Positions 38,301 through 53,300 of a stretch of DNA of 64,000 nucleotides are shown piece by piece. The notes under the pieces are model-generated. The model made no database searches. It was not told where the DNA came from and saw only the letters and a program-made list of their open reading frames with translations. Each line of letters begins with the position of its first letter. Position 1 is the first letter of the stretch. Location of the stretch: assembly GCF_963576615.1 (NCBI RefSeq), contig NC_088711.1:8550869-8614868 (forward strand), in the 5' to 3' direction. Made by a program: the position numbers and the translations under genes. Source of the stretch: Watersipora subatra (Eukaryota; Bryozoa; Gymnolaemata; Cheilostomatida; Watersiporidae).

Positions 38301-41300
38301 TTGCAAGAGTATATAACTCCACACAACTTATGGCTTGGTTCTAGTTCCTTAAAGGTTGACTTGCAACAAAATTCACATTACAGTTATTTGATATCAAAAG
38401 ATTCACCATGTCTTACTCTGTTGTGTTGTACCCTAGGACACTTAAGTATTCGCGGCATCTAACTTTCGCGTTTTCGCGGAGTCATCATCACGCGAAAAAT
38501 TCATGCGCGAAACTAAACTATCATAACGAACTAGCGAAAATTCGAAATTAAATAGCTATGTTCTACACAGGCCTGTATTCACTGGTTGCAAGTTGGGGGG
38601 CTAATGTTAGACGACTAGTTATGAACATCTGGGGTGTGGAGAAGGAGGGGGGTGCTGTAAGCTCCCAACAGGTTTCTCTTATGTAGGGCCTCAGCCGGGC
38701 CTCTCACGTGAAGTTTTAAAAATTTTTATTGGTAAGTATCAACATTTTTCTATTTTTTGAGATTTGCTTTGTTTTAGCTGATGTGACTGACAAAACGTTT
38801 TAAAATTAAAACAGGCAAAACTTGTATGCAGTTAAAAAGCTCAGAAAGAAGACATCTTTTTCTTTTAAGCGTTTTAACAAAGATCATTTTTGCCGATTTT
38901 ATTTCAAGTTCATTAAGTAGGATATGGGCAAGCAGATGTTTGCTAAAACTTGATATTTTGCAAACCTTTATAAAAGTCGTTAACAAGAATATTTTGCCGC
39001 TGATGAAGATAATAATGACGCCTAAGAACTACTAAAAATTGATGTTTGTATCTATGGCTTCGAATAAAGTGATATTCTACAGTGATAAAAACCTTTCTAT
39101 AGCCGTTGGACTATGAAATTCCTAAGAAGTTGGGGCGTCTTAGCCGGCCAGCTGTCCAAGGGAATACGGCCCTGTAGTTCATTGATATCCACAACAAAAT
39201 CGTGATATTAGAAATGCAGATAATTTTGTGTGTGATTGAGCTCATTGGGAAATTTCTAGTAAATTCGTTAATGCACCGAATGAGCAGCATGGCAAAGCAA
39301 ATTAAGATAACAAGTTTTTTTGGAAAAGCCAAGACAAACGAAGAAGATGATGATATCAGTTTAGTCACCGAATTTGTAACTGATGAGGATGAAAGTCTGG
39401 TAGGTGAAGTCATACAATTAAATAATACTTATTGTAGTGATGAATTTTACTGCCAACCAAAAACGATAACAACCCTCACCAGGTCCAACCATGTTATACA
39501 GTTCTGGTTGTGATGTTGGTTGTTATCTATTTTCTTTTTTATGAGACATGTACTGTATTTGATTTTTTTTAAATTTGAAATATTGTGAACTCAAAACGTG
39601 CCATGGCCATCGCTTGCTATAAATACTTGAGATCTAATATTGGTACCATATCGGTCACGACGGAAAGGACCGAGTCGTCATTGATAGTCCAAGAAACAAA
39701 TGGCAGCAAGCGATCACGTTGAATTATCGATTTCTGCCATACATTTATACCTGCGGTTACAAATACAAACTAGTCGCAAATATAAAAGCTTTTTTTACTA
39801 GAGGACCGGACCTGAGGAATCTAATTTGTTTGTTCCTCTGTATTTATTTTCACATCACTATATTTTCGCACTCATCAGAGCTGCGAAATTAAGTTGCAGC
39901 GAAATTTTACTCTGTGTGCTACTCACGAAACTAAATACTAGCGAAATATAAGTGTCCTAGGGTAGGTGCAAAATATGTGGGAATGTGATTACAAGCTCTT
40001 AAAAGCTAAAAAATGAACAATTAATCGCAGCCACACGAGACTGCCGTAGTTTGGATTCTCTTTCCAAAACGGCTCAAATGGGACGTAGTTGTTACAAGAT
40101 GGTTTCTGTTTACACTTTCATGCAACCTCATTCGTTGAAATATCTTCACAAATATACTTCACGTATTCAATAAAACTATGTCTATTGTTCTCACGCGTCT
40201 ATATTATCGTCATTGTAATGCTGTCACTTTTAGCACTGATATCTTATAACTTACTGTAAAAAGTTGTTTAATTTTTTAACCTTAGCTCGAAGGAGTACAT
40301 ATCAGTGTCTGATAATCAGGACGAGCCTGTTGGTCCCCTGTGATAATCGAAAAGTGCTGCAGAAATTCTTTGCGAAGTATTGGGTCACATGATCAGATTA
40401 CGACTTGACGATTAGATCAAGCCGAAACAACACTGTAAAGTAGCGAGCATCTATATTTGATACGGGGTCTTCGTTAAAACCTGAAGTGTTTGTCATAAAC
40501 CAGTTCTATGAGAAGTTTTATATTGAGCTTTTTATTGGCTTTTCAATTCACGTGAGAACATCACGTGACAAGACAATAACCAAACTGTAATGACTACGTC
40601 AGAGAAATAAGCAGATTCCAATCTACAGCGGCTTTTCGTTTTTGAGCTTTTAAGAGCTTGTAATCACATTTCCACATATTTGGCACCTACAACACAACAG
40701 AGTAAGACATGGTGAATCTTTTGATACCAAATAACTGTAATGTGAATTTTGTTGCAAGTCAACCTTTAAGCCTTAGGTGGTGGTGTTCTTATAGCCCTCC
40801 AAGACAGTTCTCCCATAAAAAATATTACCTGTAGACCAAATAATAGACTAGAAAATTCTTACTCTGAAAATCAATATCCAAGGTCTGACCTACTTTTTTT
40901 GCTTTTACCACCAACCTAGTATTAAAAACATAGATGGCTTACTCGACTGAATCGAATCTTACAATAGCCCCTTTGTTATTGTTACAGGTGACTTCAATTT
41001 ACCTGAAATACAGTGGCCTGGACAAACACTGAAATCTAGCTGAGACAAAAAACGCATTCAGATGTTCTTCACCTCCTTGAAACACATGGCCTCTCACAAC
41101 CTGTTGATTTTCCAGCACACATCAAAGAAAACACACTCGACCTTGTCTTGTCGTCGATGGAAATCAAAAATGCCCATAGAGAGCAAAGCACATCTGACCA
41201 TTTTTATGTGCATTTTGAGGTGAACATACTTGACTACACTAGACAGACAAACCCTCCAAAACCAAAATCTCTTTTTAAATGGAAATACAATCAAATTGAT

Positions 41301-44300
41301 CATGTAGAACTTACCATTCAATGCCAACAACTTGACAGACAAATTACTAATCTTATAACTGTCAATTCTAACATAGATGAAGTCTGGGAATCATTTAAAA
41401 CTAGAATTGTAACAGCAGCTAAGGCCTCGATCCCTCACTACCCTCTTAAAGCAAGAAAACAGAAATTTTGGATTAAACACGCTAGCATAAAAGATATTCA
41501 CAAAAGAAATAGACTGTTCAAAACATTTAAAAAGTACCCAACTGCCGAAAATTAAGAGATGCTTCAGTTACAGATAAAAAAGTGTAAAAAACTTATAAGA
41601 CAGGACTACAACAACTTCCAAAATATTCACATCTGTCATGAATTAACAGAAGGTAATAATAAACCTCTAAGTTTATAGAAGCAAAAAGAGGCTCCAGCAA
41701 CACTGTCAAGACCCTGCATGACCAAACTGGAAAACCATCTGAGGACGTAGCCAACACCTTTGCTGAGACTTTTTCCTTCATTTTTACGGTTGATGTTGGC
41801 ACTAACCCCATTTTCCTAACAAATGGAAACAAACCAGCAAACCCTGAACAAAACAAAAGCTCCAAGCAATAACAGTTGGCAATGAAGGTGTCTTCAAACT
41901 TTAAAAAAAACTGAACCCCTTTAAGGTCGCTGGCCAAGATGGACTGCGCATTTCATTACTGAAGCACCTAGCCTCCTATATCGCACAGAGTTTGCCAAGT
42001 TAATGCAGCACTCTCTCCACTCACAAGACTGCTACAGGCATACCCATTTGTAAAAATAAAGGTAGCCATCTAACTCCTGCCATCTAACTACCGCCCAATC
42101 TTTTTGACATGTGTTTTATCAAAAACCGTAGAACACATAGTAGCACATTCCATTCATAAATTTCTGGAGTCAATTAATTTTTTCCATGATTGCCAACATG
42201 GTTTTCGCTCCAAAAGAAGTGGTTAAAGCCAGCTGACCCTTACAACACATGACCTTATTGACTCCTTTGATGCTGGTATCTAAACAGATGCAGTTATTCT
42301 TGATGTTTTTAAGGAATTTAACAAAGTATCTCATAACAAACTTATACTCAAACTCAGGCAAATCAAACTGAATGGCTCAATTATCGCCTGGGTCGAGAAC
42401 TGGTTAAAAGACCGTACACAGACCATTTTTATCAATGAAACATACTCCAAACCATGCCCGGTCTCATCTGGTGTGCCCAAGAGATCTGTTTTAGGCCGCC
42501 TCCTTTTCTTGATACTTATAAATGATATGCCAACAGCCATAAAGACCTCTTAACTCAGAATTTTTGCTGATGATGCTCTCCTATATTCACAGATTGAGTC
42601 AACTAATGACTGTGCAAACCTCCAATCAGACCTTGATTTTTTCATAGACTGGGCTAATAAATGGCAAATGATATTTAACATCACTAAATGCGAGACAACT
42701 TCTTTTGTAAGGTCCCAGGAAAGCCCCTCTTTTTATCACAAATACCTCATGAAAGGCCAACAGCTAACATTCGTCACTCACTTTAAATACCCTGGAGTTA
42801 TTATTGACAACAAACTCAACTTTAACCTCCAAATAGCAAAGACCATAACTAAGGCTTTATCTACCCTATACATGCTGATGAGGTCCCTAAGAAGTTGCTC
42901 ACCCAAAACAAAAACCCTTTCTTTAAGAACCATCTGCCGCCTAGTCCTTGAGTATGCCTCAACTGTCTGGTCCTCATTTTTATCAAAGCACATTAATGAA
43001 CTTTCTTGAATCAGTGAATAGGAAAGCTTTTAGGTGGGCGTTTAACCTTAACAAAAACGACATGATTTCTGACCTCATGCCTGAGTGGTCGCGGGCCACT
43101 TTTGCAGAGCATCAAAGAACTTCTGACCGGAAACTAAGATACAAAATCATTACTGAAAAAATTGCAACCCCTGCAGATTTTTACTCTAATGCCCACCTAC
43201 ACTATAACCGACACAAAAGTACCAAAGGTACCATTAACACAAACCTAAAAAACATTCCTTTTTGTGAGAACCCTCAACAACTAACTCCAATTTTCCCTAC
43301 TCTCTCATTTAATTCCTTCCAAACACTTTGCGCATCTAACCTGTTGTTGAATTCAAAAGCTTGGTATATAATATAAACTACGAGCTATCCTCCCATGTTT
43401 TAAATAGAGATATCGCTTTAACGCCCCATTTGGGGGCGAATGCGATTAATTAAATTGACTTGACAATGACTCTAATAAGTGGATGTTAATCAATAATGTG
43501 ATCTAATAAAGAAAGTAAGAATGTATATCCAATTTAACAATTTAACAAACTACTTTTTCTACTCACAAAAAATACAAATTTTCCAAATCATGACATTCGA
43601 CTAACCTAATTCTCGCGTTCAAATAACACGTAAATGAGCACCCAAACACCGGGTTTAGTAAAACGCGTGACGCGTGACGAGGCGTGATGGTCAAAAACAC
43701 TTATAAATAACGTAGAAGCATTCTAGAACACTCATAGATGATATTTTGATGGTTTTCAGTAGGGTCAAAAAATTTTCGTGACAACGCGTGATGGCTAAAA
43801 TCGTCCAGAATCGTCATAAAATCGTTCCCAATGGCTAACCGGATGCATTCTACGTAATATCTCGACTGACCAAAAAATTTTTTGAGAAAAAAATTTGATC
43901 AAAATGTATTAAAATTGTTTAGAAACACTTAAAAATTGATTCTACATAGTCAGGAGACATATTTACCGTGCTTAGAAAAAAATTCGACCTGTATTAGCCT
44001 GAAAATATTCAACCGTCACGCGTTTTACTACCGTTTTAGTAAAAAACGGCGACCGTTTAGTACGATGACGGCTACGTTATAGTAAAAAACGGCAACCGTT
44101 TCGCACACGTTTTACTAAACGGGTTGCCGTTTTAGTAAAACGCGTGATGATTTAAAACACTTCAAAAATGACATCAAATCTTTCTAAAACACTCCTAGAT
44201 GATATTTTGATGGTTTTTGGTTGGGTCAAAAATTTGACCAAAAATTGCGTGACAACGCGTGACGGCTAAAATCATGCCAAATCGTCGTGAAATCGCTCCC

Positions 44301-47300
44301 TATGGCTTACTGGATGCGTTTTACGTAATATTTCGACAAACTTTGAAAAACGCGTGATGGTCAAAGTCGGTTTAAAACGACTAAAAGACTTACAAATGTA
44401 GTCTACATCGTCAGGAGTCATATTCACGCATGCCTGACAAAAACTTCGACCTGTATTAGCTTGTAAACCGTCACGCGTTATACTATGCGGCTACCGATAT
44501 AGTAAAACGGCGACCGTTTCGCACACGTTTTACTAAACGGGTTGCCGTTTTAGTAAAACGCGTGATGAGTTAAAATATTTCAAAATGACATCAAATCTTT
44601 CTAAAACACTCTTAGATGATATTTTGATGGTTTTTGGTTGGGTCAAAAATTTGACCAAAAATTGCGTGACAACGCGTGACGGCTAAAATCATGCCAAATC
44701 GTCGTGAAATCGCTCCTAATGGCTTACTGGATGCGTTTTACGTAATATTTCGACAAACTTTGAAAAACGCGTGATGGTCAAAAACGGTTTAAAACAACTT
44801 TAAAATATTTACAAATGTAGTCTACATCGTCAGGAGTCATATTCACGCATGCCTGACAAAAACTTCGACCTGTATTAGCTTGTAAACCGTCACGCGTTAT
44901 ACTATGAGGCTACCGATATAGTAAAACGGCGACCGTTTCGCACACGTTTTATTAAACGGGTTGCCGTTTTAGTAAAACGCGGGATGAGTTAAAATACTTC
45001 AAAATGACATCAAATCTTTCTAAAACACTCTTAGATGATATTTCGATGGTTTTTGGTTGGGTCAAAAATTTGACCAAAAATTGCGTGACAACGCGTGACG
45101 GCTAAAATCATGCCAAATCGTCGTGAAATCGCTCCTAATGGCTTACTGGATGCGTTTTACGTAATATTTCGACAAACTTTGAAAAACGCGTGATGGTCAA
45201 AAACGGTTTAAAACGACTTTAAAATATTTACAAATGTAGTCTACATCGTCAGGAGTCATATTCACGCATGCCTGACAAAAACTTCGACCTGTATTAGCTT
45301 GTAAACCGTCACGCGTTATACTATGCGGCTACCGATATAGTAAAACGGCGACCGTTTCGCACACGTTTTATTAAACGGGTTGCCGTTTTAGTAAAACGCG
45401 TGATGAGTTAAAATACTTCAAAATGACATCAAATCTTTCTAAAACACTCTTAGATGATATTTTGATGGTTTTTGGTTGGGTCAAAAATTTGACCAAAAAT
45501 TGCGTGACAACGCGTGACGGCTAAAATCATGCCAAATCGTCGTGAAATCGCTCCTAATGGCTTACTGGATGCGTTTTACGTAATATTTCGACAAACTTTG
45601 AAAAACGCGTGATGGTCAAAAACGGTTTAAAACGACTTTAAAATATTTACAAATGTAGTCTACATCGTCAGGAGTCATATTCACGCATGCCTGACAAAAA
45701 CTTCGACCTGTATTAGCTTGTAAACCGTCACGCGTTATACTATGCGGCTACCGATATAGTAAAACGGCGACCGTTTCGCACACGTTTTATTAAACGGGTT
45801 GCCGTTTTAGTAAAACGCGTGATGATTTAAAATACTTCAAAATGACATCAAATCTTTCTAAATCAGCCTTCAAATAATTTTACCTTAAAAACAAACTCCC
45901 CGGTTTGTTAAGACATTATTTAAAAAGCACATAGAATGCCATTGGGAGTAATTTTATGACCTTTGAACTTCACAAACCCCTGGAATGGTAATTACGTGAC
46001 TAACTTTGATAGCGAAACGTAATGTAAGCGCCATATTGGAGAGCTAATTGTGTTTTAGTTTCGTATGTACACAAACCGTGAAAAATGATATAAACGTACA
46101 TGTCGAAAATATATTTTCCACCTGGTGTTAATGAAAACTACTCCTACACCGCTTTTAGAATGCCTGAAAGAAGAATTCCTATTGATAACAAATGGAGTAG
46201 ATTATAATAAATGAGAACTGGAAGTGAAATAGATTTCCGTAGACCACATTATTCATACAAACGGTTGTATTACAGATGCATAAACCCAGCAAATGATATA
46301 TTCAGACAAATAACCACTGTTCCATTATATTTGAAATTATATTACATATGCATAAACCATAATGGAGAAACTTAGCACATGAAGTATCTTGATAAAAACA
46401 ACACATGCTGAAAAAACAGAAACGGTTTTTAAGATGTAAGTGATAATAGCTCATGAATGTATGACATGTAGAATCTGTAAAAATGGAATAAACTACCGCA
46501 ACAACTACACGAAAATTAAAAACAGTTGTAATAGAGGATAATCGAAAGAATGCAAACAAGGATATGCAGGAATTAATGTAATCATATGATTAAACCTATA
46601 CGTAAGCCTTACAGAAACTGTGTAAATTGAGAGATGAGATTGAGAGGTGAGATTTGTATACTACTGGAAATTGAGCCAGTGTCAGAGTGTCTTACAACTA
46701 AATCAGATTATAAATAGGAGTACAAAAACAGCTACAGATGAATATTATAGTAATTACATTATTACTGCCCTTTAAAAAGTACTGCTTTAGTATTTTATGC
46801 CGCAAAGATGCACCTTGCAGTTTGAATGTACGATTTTAGCATAGTTATGCTGTCTGAGATCATAGAACGACTGAATAAGGTTTTTCATCAATGAAGCAGT
46901 GGTTGGATATGCCATCTGCTGTGTCCGTAAGGTGTTTCCCAAGGCATAACACATCACTAGATCCTACACTACCGGTAACATACACCACACAATAGAGTAG
47001 ATCTGGCTTTGCATTAATTCGAAGGTATCGCTCTGTAACTAGCAGGATCGTGATGACACCGTCTGATGGACGCACCAATCCTCCATTGTTTTGTAGCTCG
47101 AGTAGAGTATAGAGATGTCGGTAATGGATACTTGACTTAGTCGTAACTAGGGACTGATGGCCAATGTTACATGACAGCACTCTAGTTAGCATTCGCACAG
47201 TGTATCCAGCTATATTGAATGTACTGTTACCTATAACAGAAATTTGACATCTGTAATCGTTGTGAGCTCTAAAAACCAATTAACTTCTGGAGTAGCCTGT

Positions 47301-50300
47301 ATGATGAGAATCTCGTCTCGAGCACTAACATTACCTGACTTACATGCATCTGATTTGGCGCCACATTTGTTGATAAATTTGCGACAGGTAGCCTTAAACT
47401 GTGTAACACTAGGATTATTATTCCAACCACCTAAACAAAAGCATCAATTATAACATTTACATATAATCAACCAAAATGAATGTCTTATTCATATAAAAGC
47501 TAATACCCTTAAAGTTGTCTTGGAACACAATTCAGATTACAGTTATTTGGCATCAAAAGATTCACTATGTTTTACTCTGCTGTGTTGCAAGTGCCAAAAA
47601 TGTGGAAATGTGATTACAAGCACTTGAATGTTCAGAATAAACAGTTAATCGCCGCCATCACGAGACCGCAGTAGATTAGAATCTCTTTCCAAAACGGCTC
47701 AATTGGGATGTAGTTGTACAAGATGGCTTCTGTTTACACTTTCAATGTGATTGCAAGCTCTTGAAAGCTCAAAAACAAAAAGCCGCCGTAGATTGGAATC
47801 TCTTTATTCCAATGACGTAACCACGAAATTTGGTAGCATCTTTGACAGCATCTCCGAGGCTCTCGCCGGTAAAGATGGCAGCTCTCGGCCTCACCTCTAC
47901 TCATCCCTCGATGCCCAAGCCACTTCTTGGGCACCCTCATCATTCTATCCGCCTTGTTCTCCACAGTAGGTACAAGACGCATAGTGACCGATAATCCGTA
48001 CTCGGTGATCGTGTCACGGATCACCCCTAGCCGACGCTTCACCAGCATCTCTGCAGCACCATTCGTGCGGACACGATGGCGCCCGTCAATTGTATTTGAC
48101 ATCCAATTGACAACTGTGAGAGAGTCAACCGCCAAGATGAAAGTCTTGAACCCCCACGCAATAGCCAGGTTAACACATTGTCCCACAGCTTCCAGCTCGG
48201 CAACATTGATGTGTGAATGGTCAGACTCCTTCATCAGCCACGACGCATCCTCAACAACGCTGCCATCAACCTCAACTGCCACACCGAGGCCCAGAGAGCT
48301 GGCATCCGTCCACACAACGACCGCACCATTCGGTCTTACGTGCCACGGACCCCTAACAGGGTCCTTCTGACATACCCTCATGAAAAGCTCACTAGCCAGC
48401 AAGCTGACCTCCTTTTCAACAGGGGCATCCCAGGCTCCGTTGCATCCCATCCGCTTCAAGAAGCTGCAATAGGGCCGCAACCAACCAGCCACTTGGTAAT
48501 GACCGACAAGTCAGCCACAAAACGAGAAAAGCTCTCTCTTAGTCAGCCCAGCTGGCTCAAGATGCATATCGGAGGATGCAGTTTCCCTCGACATTTGCAA
48601 ATGTCCACGAGTATTTCCCTTCAGAGAAATGCCCAACAACCGACCTCCATCAAGGCCCTCCGGCTCTTTCGTCGCCAGTCCATACTTAACAAGGTGCTTC
48701 CTCAGCTCCTCCATGCCAAGCACAGACTCCTGCACTACTATATCGTCGATATAGTGGTCAGTCCCTCGTTGGACCCGCTCGTCGAGCAAAAGAATCTTGC
48801 CTAAGATTTTGGTCATGATCCTAGGCGCACACGAAAGCCCGAAGCCTAAACGTGTCAGCACTAAGGGACCCCCTTATACTTCACGATCTGGTATTTCCAC
48901 AGGTCCTCCGAAACATGGATCTGTAGGTATGCGAACTTGAGGTCGACTACCCCAAGTTTGCCATGCAACTGTCTCCACTTCCGGATTTTCTCGCTGCACA
49001 CAGCGACCGCGTCACCTCCCGTGTGACTCTTGACAAACGCGTTCAGTTCATGGTAGTCCATGACTGGTCACACTTTGTCCTTCGTCGGTTGAAACACCGC
49101 CAAAAGGAGAATAATACCCTCAACGGGCCGACTCCACCTTTTCAACCAACCTTTTGAGATCCAGCGCTCAATCTCAGCACAGTACCGCTCATGCAAGTTA
49201 GGTGCCCGAGTACACTTGTACTCCGCGACCCGGGTCTGCAATCCTTTTGGAGATTCCTCAGACCACCGCCAGCTAACGGTCCACCGGCCTTTGGCGAAAG
49301 TGGCAAGAAAATCAGGGTCGTCGACTCGCAGTGACACCAGATCACTACCCAACCCCGACAACGGCAGAACCCTCGCTGCCCCGCATGTACAGCCAGCCCC
49401 AGTATCCTGCCCTGCAGGTACTTTACAGCATCCATTCTGATAGGGTTTCCCCCACCTGACCGAATACTTCCTCACTTTCTCTACAGACAGTGACGCCTCC
49501 CATGTGGTCAATGACGGCACCACCCAGCAAGCAGTCAACCCCAAGATAGCACAACTTGTCCATAACAAGTGCCGTAACGCCGAAACAGTGTCCCTGTACA
49601 CCGACGACCACCCGACACTGACCCTTCACATGAGACGCCTCACCATCCGTTGTCAACAGCGAGTGGCTCGGCCTAAGTCGAGTTGAGCCTGTCAGCACCT
49701 GCAGACTTACCTGAGTCTGCTCGCTTCCAGTGTCAACCAGACACTGAAAACCGCAACCATTCAGCATTGCTCGAATGACCGGCATACGACTGCTCGTCGT
49801 AAGCGCACCAGTTGCCCCGGATAACCAAGGACTGTCCCGCAGTACACTCTCACTGCTTGCATGTGACCTCTAGCCTCCCTCTGTCACGCCAACGCCACCT
49901 CGGGTCCCCCTGATGTTATGGGAGGCCCCGTAAGCCTGGCTTACATGGTGTCCATATAAGAGGATGCGGCGCCCCGAGTTGCATCCTCCTGATGAAAACC
50001 CGGCTCATCCTCAGTGAGCCATGCCGCCGCTCCAGTCAGTGGCCGTACAGGACAGTCCCATACAAAGTGCTCCGCGCTACTGCACTGGAAACACCCGACC
50101 CTCTTGCCAGAAGAGGTCTTTTTCGCCCCGTACCAGACAAAGGCCGCTTAATCTGTGGGCAGTCCTTCACCCTGTGTGGACCCCCACATCGAAAGCAACT
50201 ATCTTTGCTTTTCGGCTGCTAGCTAGAAGCAGCCCCCAACTGCTTGCCAGAAGCAGTCACCGGCCGGTTACCAGAACTGGCCGCTGAGCTAATTGTTGAG

Positions 50301-53300
50301 GGGCGACCCTCAACCGCTCTCCGGGAAACCAACTTCCCCCTCACTCGGTTCAGCAACGAGCCAAAATCAGCAGTATACGCCTGATCATGCGTAACTGCTC
50401 ACTCGTAGACTGACTCGGGCAACCCTTCATAGAACTTGGTCTTAAACACCATGTCCTCCAGCGCCACCCCCAGTCTACCACCGAGCCGATCTAAGCGGTC
50501 GAGGTACACGTAAACTGTCTCTCCGGGTTCGAGTCGACAGCTGACAAAGCAATGCCATGCCTCTTGTCGAGGCATGGCGTAATCAGCAGTCAGCACTGCC
50601 TCCACGACGTTCCACTGAGATGCCTCGCCCACCCTCATGCGTCCATGCACTCTGGCAGCAGTGCCATCGAGCATGTACGCAATCAGCACGCACGGAGCAA
50701 TGTGCTCCAACTCACACAGTCGCTCGTACCGTGAGAGCCATGCGGTTACCTCAACCGCACCATCTCCGGCAAATGGCTGCATCTGCCGGCTCAGCCTTTT
50801 TAGAATAGGCCCTCGTGGCTAGTTCATCAGATTCGTTAAAAAAGCGGCATCTAGAATCAACGGTACTGTTCCAGCGCTCGCGGCGCCCTCGGGTGGCTGA
50901 CCACCTCTGCCTTCGGTAGATGGCTCAGCCTTTTGGCTGCTCCCGGGCTCACTCATGGCTCGCTCGGGCTTACCTCAGCCCAGCTGAGTGGCACCACTTA
51001 AAGAAGTAGTTGCGTCAAATTTAAGTTGATCTTAAAAGAAAGCATTTTTTTTCTCTATCAGTTGATATGTTGTTTGATGTGTTACGCGATCGCATTGCCA
51101 AGATATTTGAAGATTAAAACCGAAAAAATCTGATCGCCGTAAAAACGCTCAGGCCACCAAAACGTGCCCAGACTTGCCCAAAATGATGTCACGCGTTTGG
51201 CAACCTGTCTCTATCTCTCGTATTCACATCGGGTATTTGCGATAAAAGTCTAGTCTTACGAGGCTCTATTGGCATATATCTTATTTTGTATTTGCTCATG
51301 TTGGCTAGAATAAAATTTTAAATCCTGCTACAGATGCATTATTATGAATGTTTAAAAGGCCTCAAATAACGAAAATTGAAAATTTGTTCTACTCACTTTC
51401 TCCAAATGTTGTGTAAACATTTGGGTACCGACTACCAATTCTACCGGTCTACGGTAATTCTGTCAAGTCACTTTATGTAGAATGCGGTCTTTGTATCAGC
51501 ACAGTTCTGCAGCTACCCATATAAACGATATACAGCCTCCCATAAGCCCCGCCCACATTATGTCGCCTATTACCTATTGCCTACGTACTAGTTTCTTACT
51601 AGTATTCTTACCGAATACTAAATAATTGCAATAAGCAAGCCACCTCTTTGAAAAGAATATAGACAGGGATAGAGTTTTAAGGATGAGATGTCTGCGGCAA
51701 ACTGGATTTGAACTCACATTCTCCAGTTCTGCGGACACCCATATACCATATCCGATTCACTACAATATTCTGCAAATCATGTTTTGCATTATCTTCAACA
51801 ATATTATTTTATTATATAATTTTTACAAGCAAAAATATTTTCATCTCGGCATAAAGCTTTTATTAAAAATATTCATCAAGTCGTGGCCACTCACATAGTA
51901 TTAGCTGATACAATAAGACAAATTCATCCACTGCAACAAACTCAAACAAAACATCATCCAGCACGCATTCAAGTCTCGCTTTCTCCTTTATGGCAGTTTC
52001 CACACTGAAAAAGCTTCTTCGGCTGGTGGGACGACATAAACATTCTGTAATCAGTAAAACAAGTAAATGTAAACAAAGTAGATGCAATAAATATGTCATT
52101 CATAGATATGTCATTCTAAAGCGTATCTATTGACAGCTTCCAAATTGGGAGTTAAATAAATTGCGAGTGTAATTTTAAAAACGAATAAACATTTAATAAA
52201 GGCACAAGTACCCCAAGCCAACGATTCGAAGCTTTGGTTCTGGAAATTAAAGATTTGCAATGATCAATCGATTTTACCCACTTCCTACGAGTGAAAATAA
52301 TTTGTAATCATGACTCTAATTTACCAAAGAAAATTCAAAAAAAATATTATAGCTAGGTAAAACGGCAGATAAGCTATGAAACGATGATTGGAGATAGCAA
52401 AGAATTATCATTTTATCAATTAGTATATGTATTTATGACTATAAAAAATATTACATTTACTAAAGTATAGAAGACTCTAAGTTAATTTACCTCCATTCTG
52501 TCTTCTTCTGCAGCAAAACGCTGCTGACGCCTGTCAGCTTTGGCCATAGGCTGTCTACTCTAATCTTTTACTAAAAGTTGCTCAGATAATTCTGAGTAGT
52601 GGTCGCTCGAACTTGAAGCCATTTTAAAACTATGTATAACTTAGTAATTGTTGAAACGCGTTGAATTAGTAACGATGAGAATGAATTCTCTAACGATGAG
52701 AATCTTCGAGATCACAGACAACGCGTTTTACGAGTGATAACATTTATTACGGCCTATATAAAAATTTCGCTCGCATGATTGGCTAACGAATCGACCTCAT
52801 ATTTATTGCTCGTGGTTTCGTTTCAGATACCTTGCTTGTGACGTCACGAAATAGGCACCCGCTGGAACGTGAGCTTTTTAAAAGAGGGCCTCATTCAAAC
52901 GCATATATCTCTGGACAGGGTTGGTCTACAAAGACAAAAATGGCATCAAATTGTAGCTGATGTTTTAGTCTTTTATGGGTCCTAATTTTATTTTTGACGC
53001 AACTACATCTTTAACAACAAGGCAAAACAAATACAATATATAGGCCAAAATAGCTTGGAAGCTGCTAAGTAAAGATTACGCAGTACCACACTGCCAGCCG
53101 TGACACTCCAAACCTCCCCTTGTGTCACTCCTACTCTACCTGCACGTTTTCCCAGAAAACACCGTCGTGCCAGACTACACCAGTAAGTTTACTCACGAGT
53201 CACCAAGAATCAGACAGACTTTTATGATCCTCAAAGCGTAACACAACTCACGAAGAGCGCAAGAGTCACGAGCTGAGCGAACGGAGCTCTGATTTACAAT

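Noticed and set aside
46099-46206. THAP-like peptide on the + strand (YTAFRMPERR...NKWSRL)
   Set aside because: The spacing recalls a THAP domain, but the C2CH cysteines are missing and it is on the opposite strand to the transposase fragment.
51695-51775. Possible tRNA gene
   Set aside because: A and B boxes are recognisable but no cloverleaf with a proper acceptor stem; better read as a SINE relic. The same holds for the cores in SINE-A and SINE-B.
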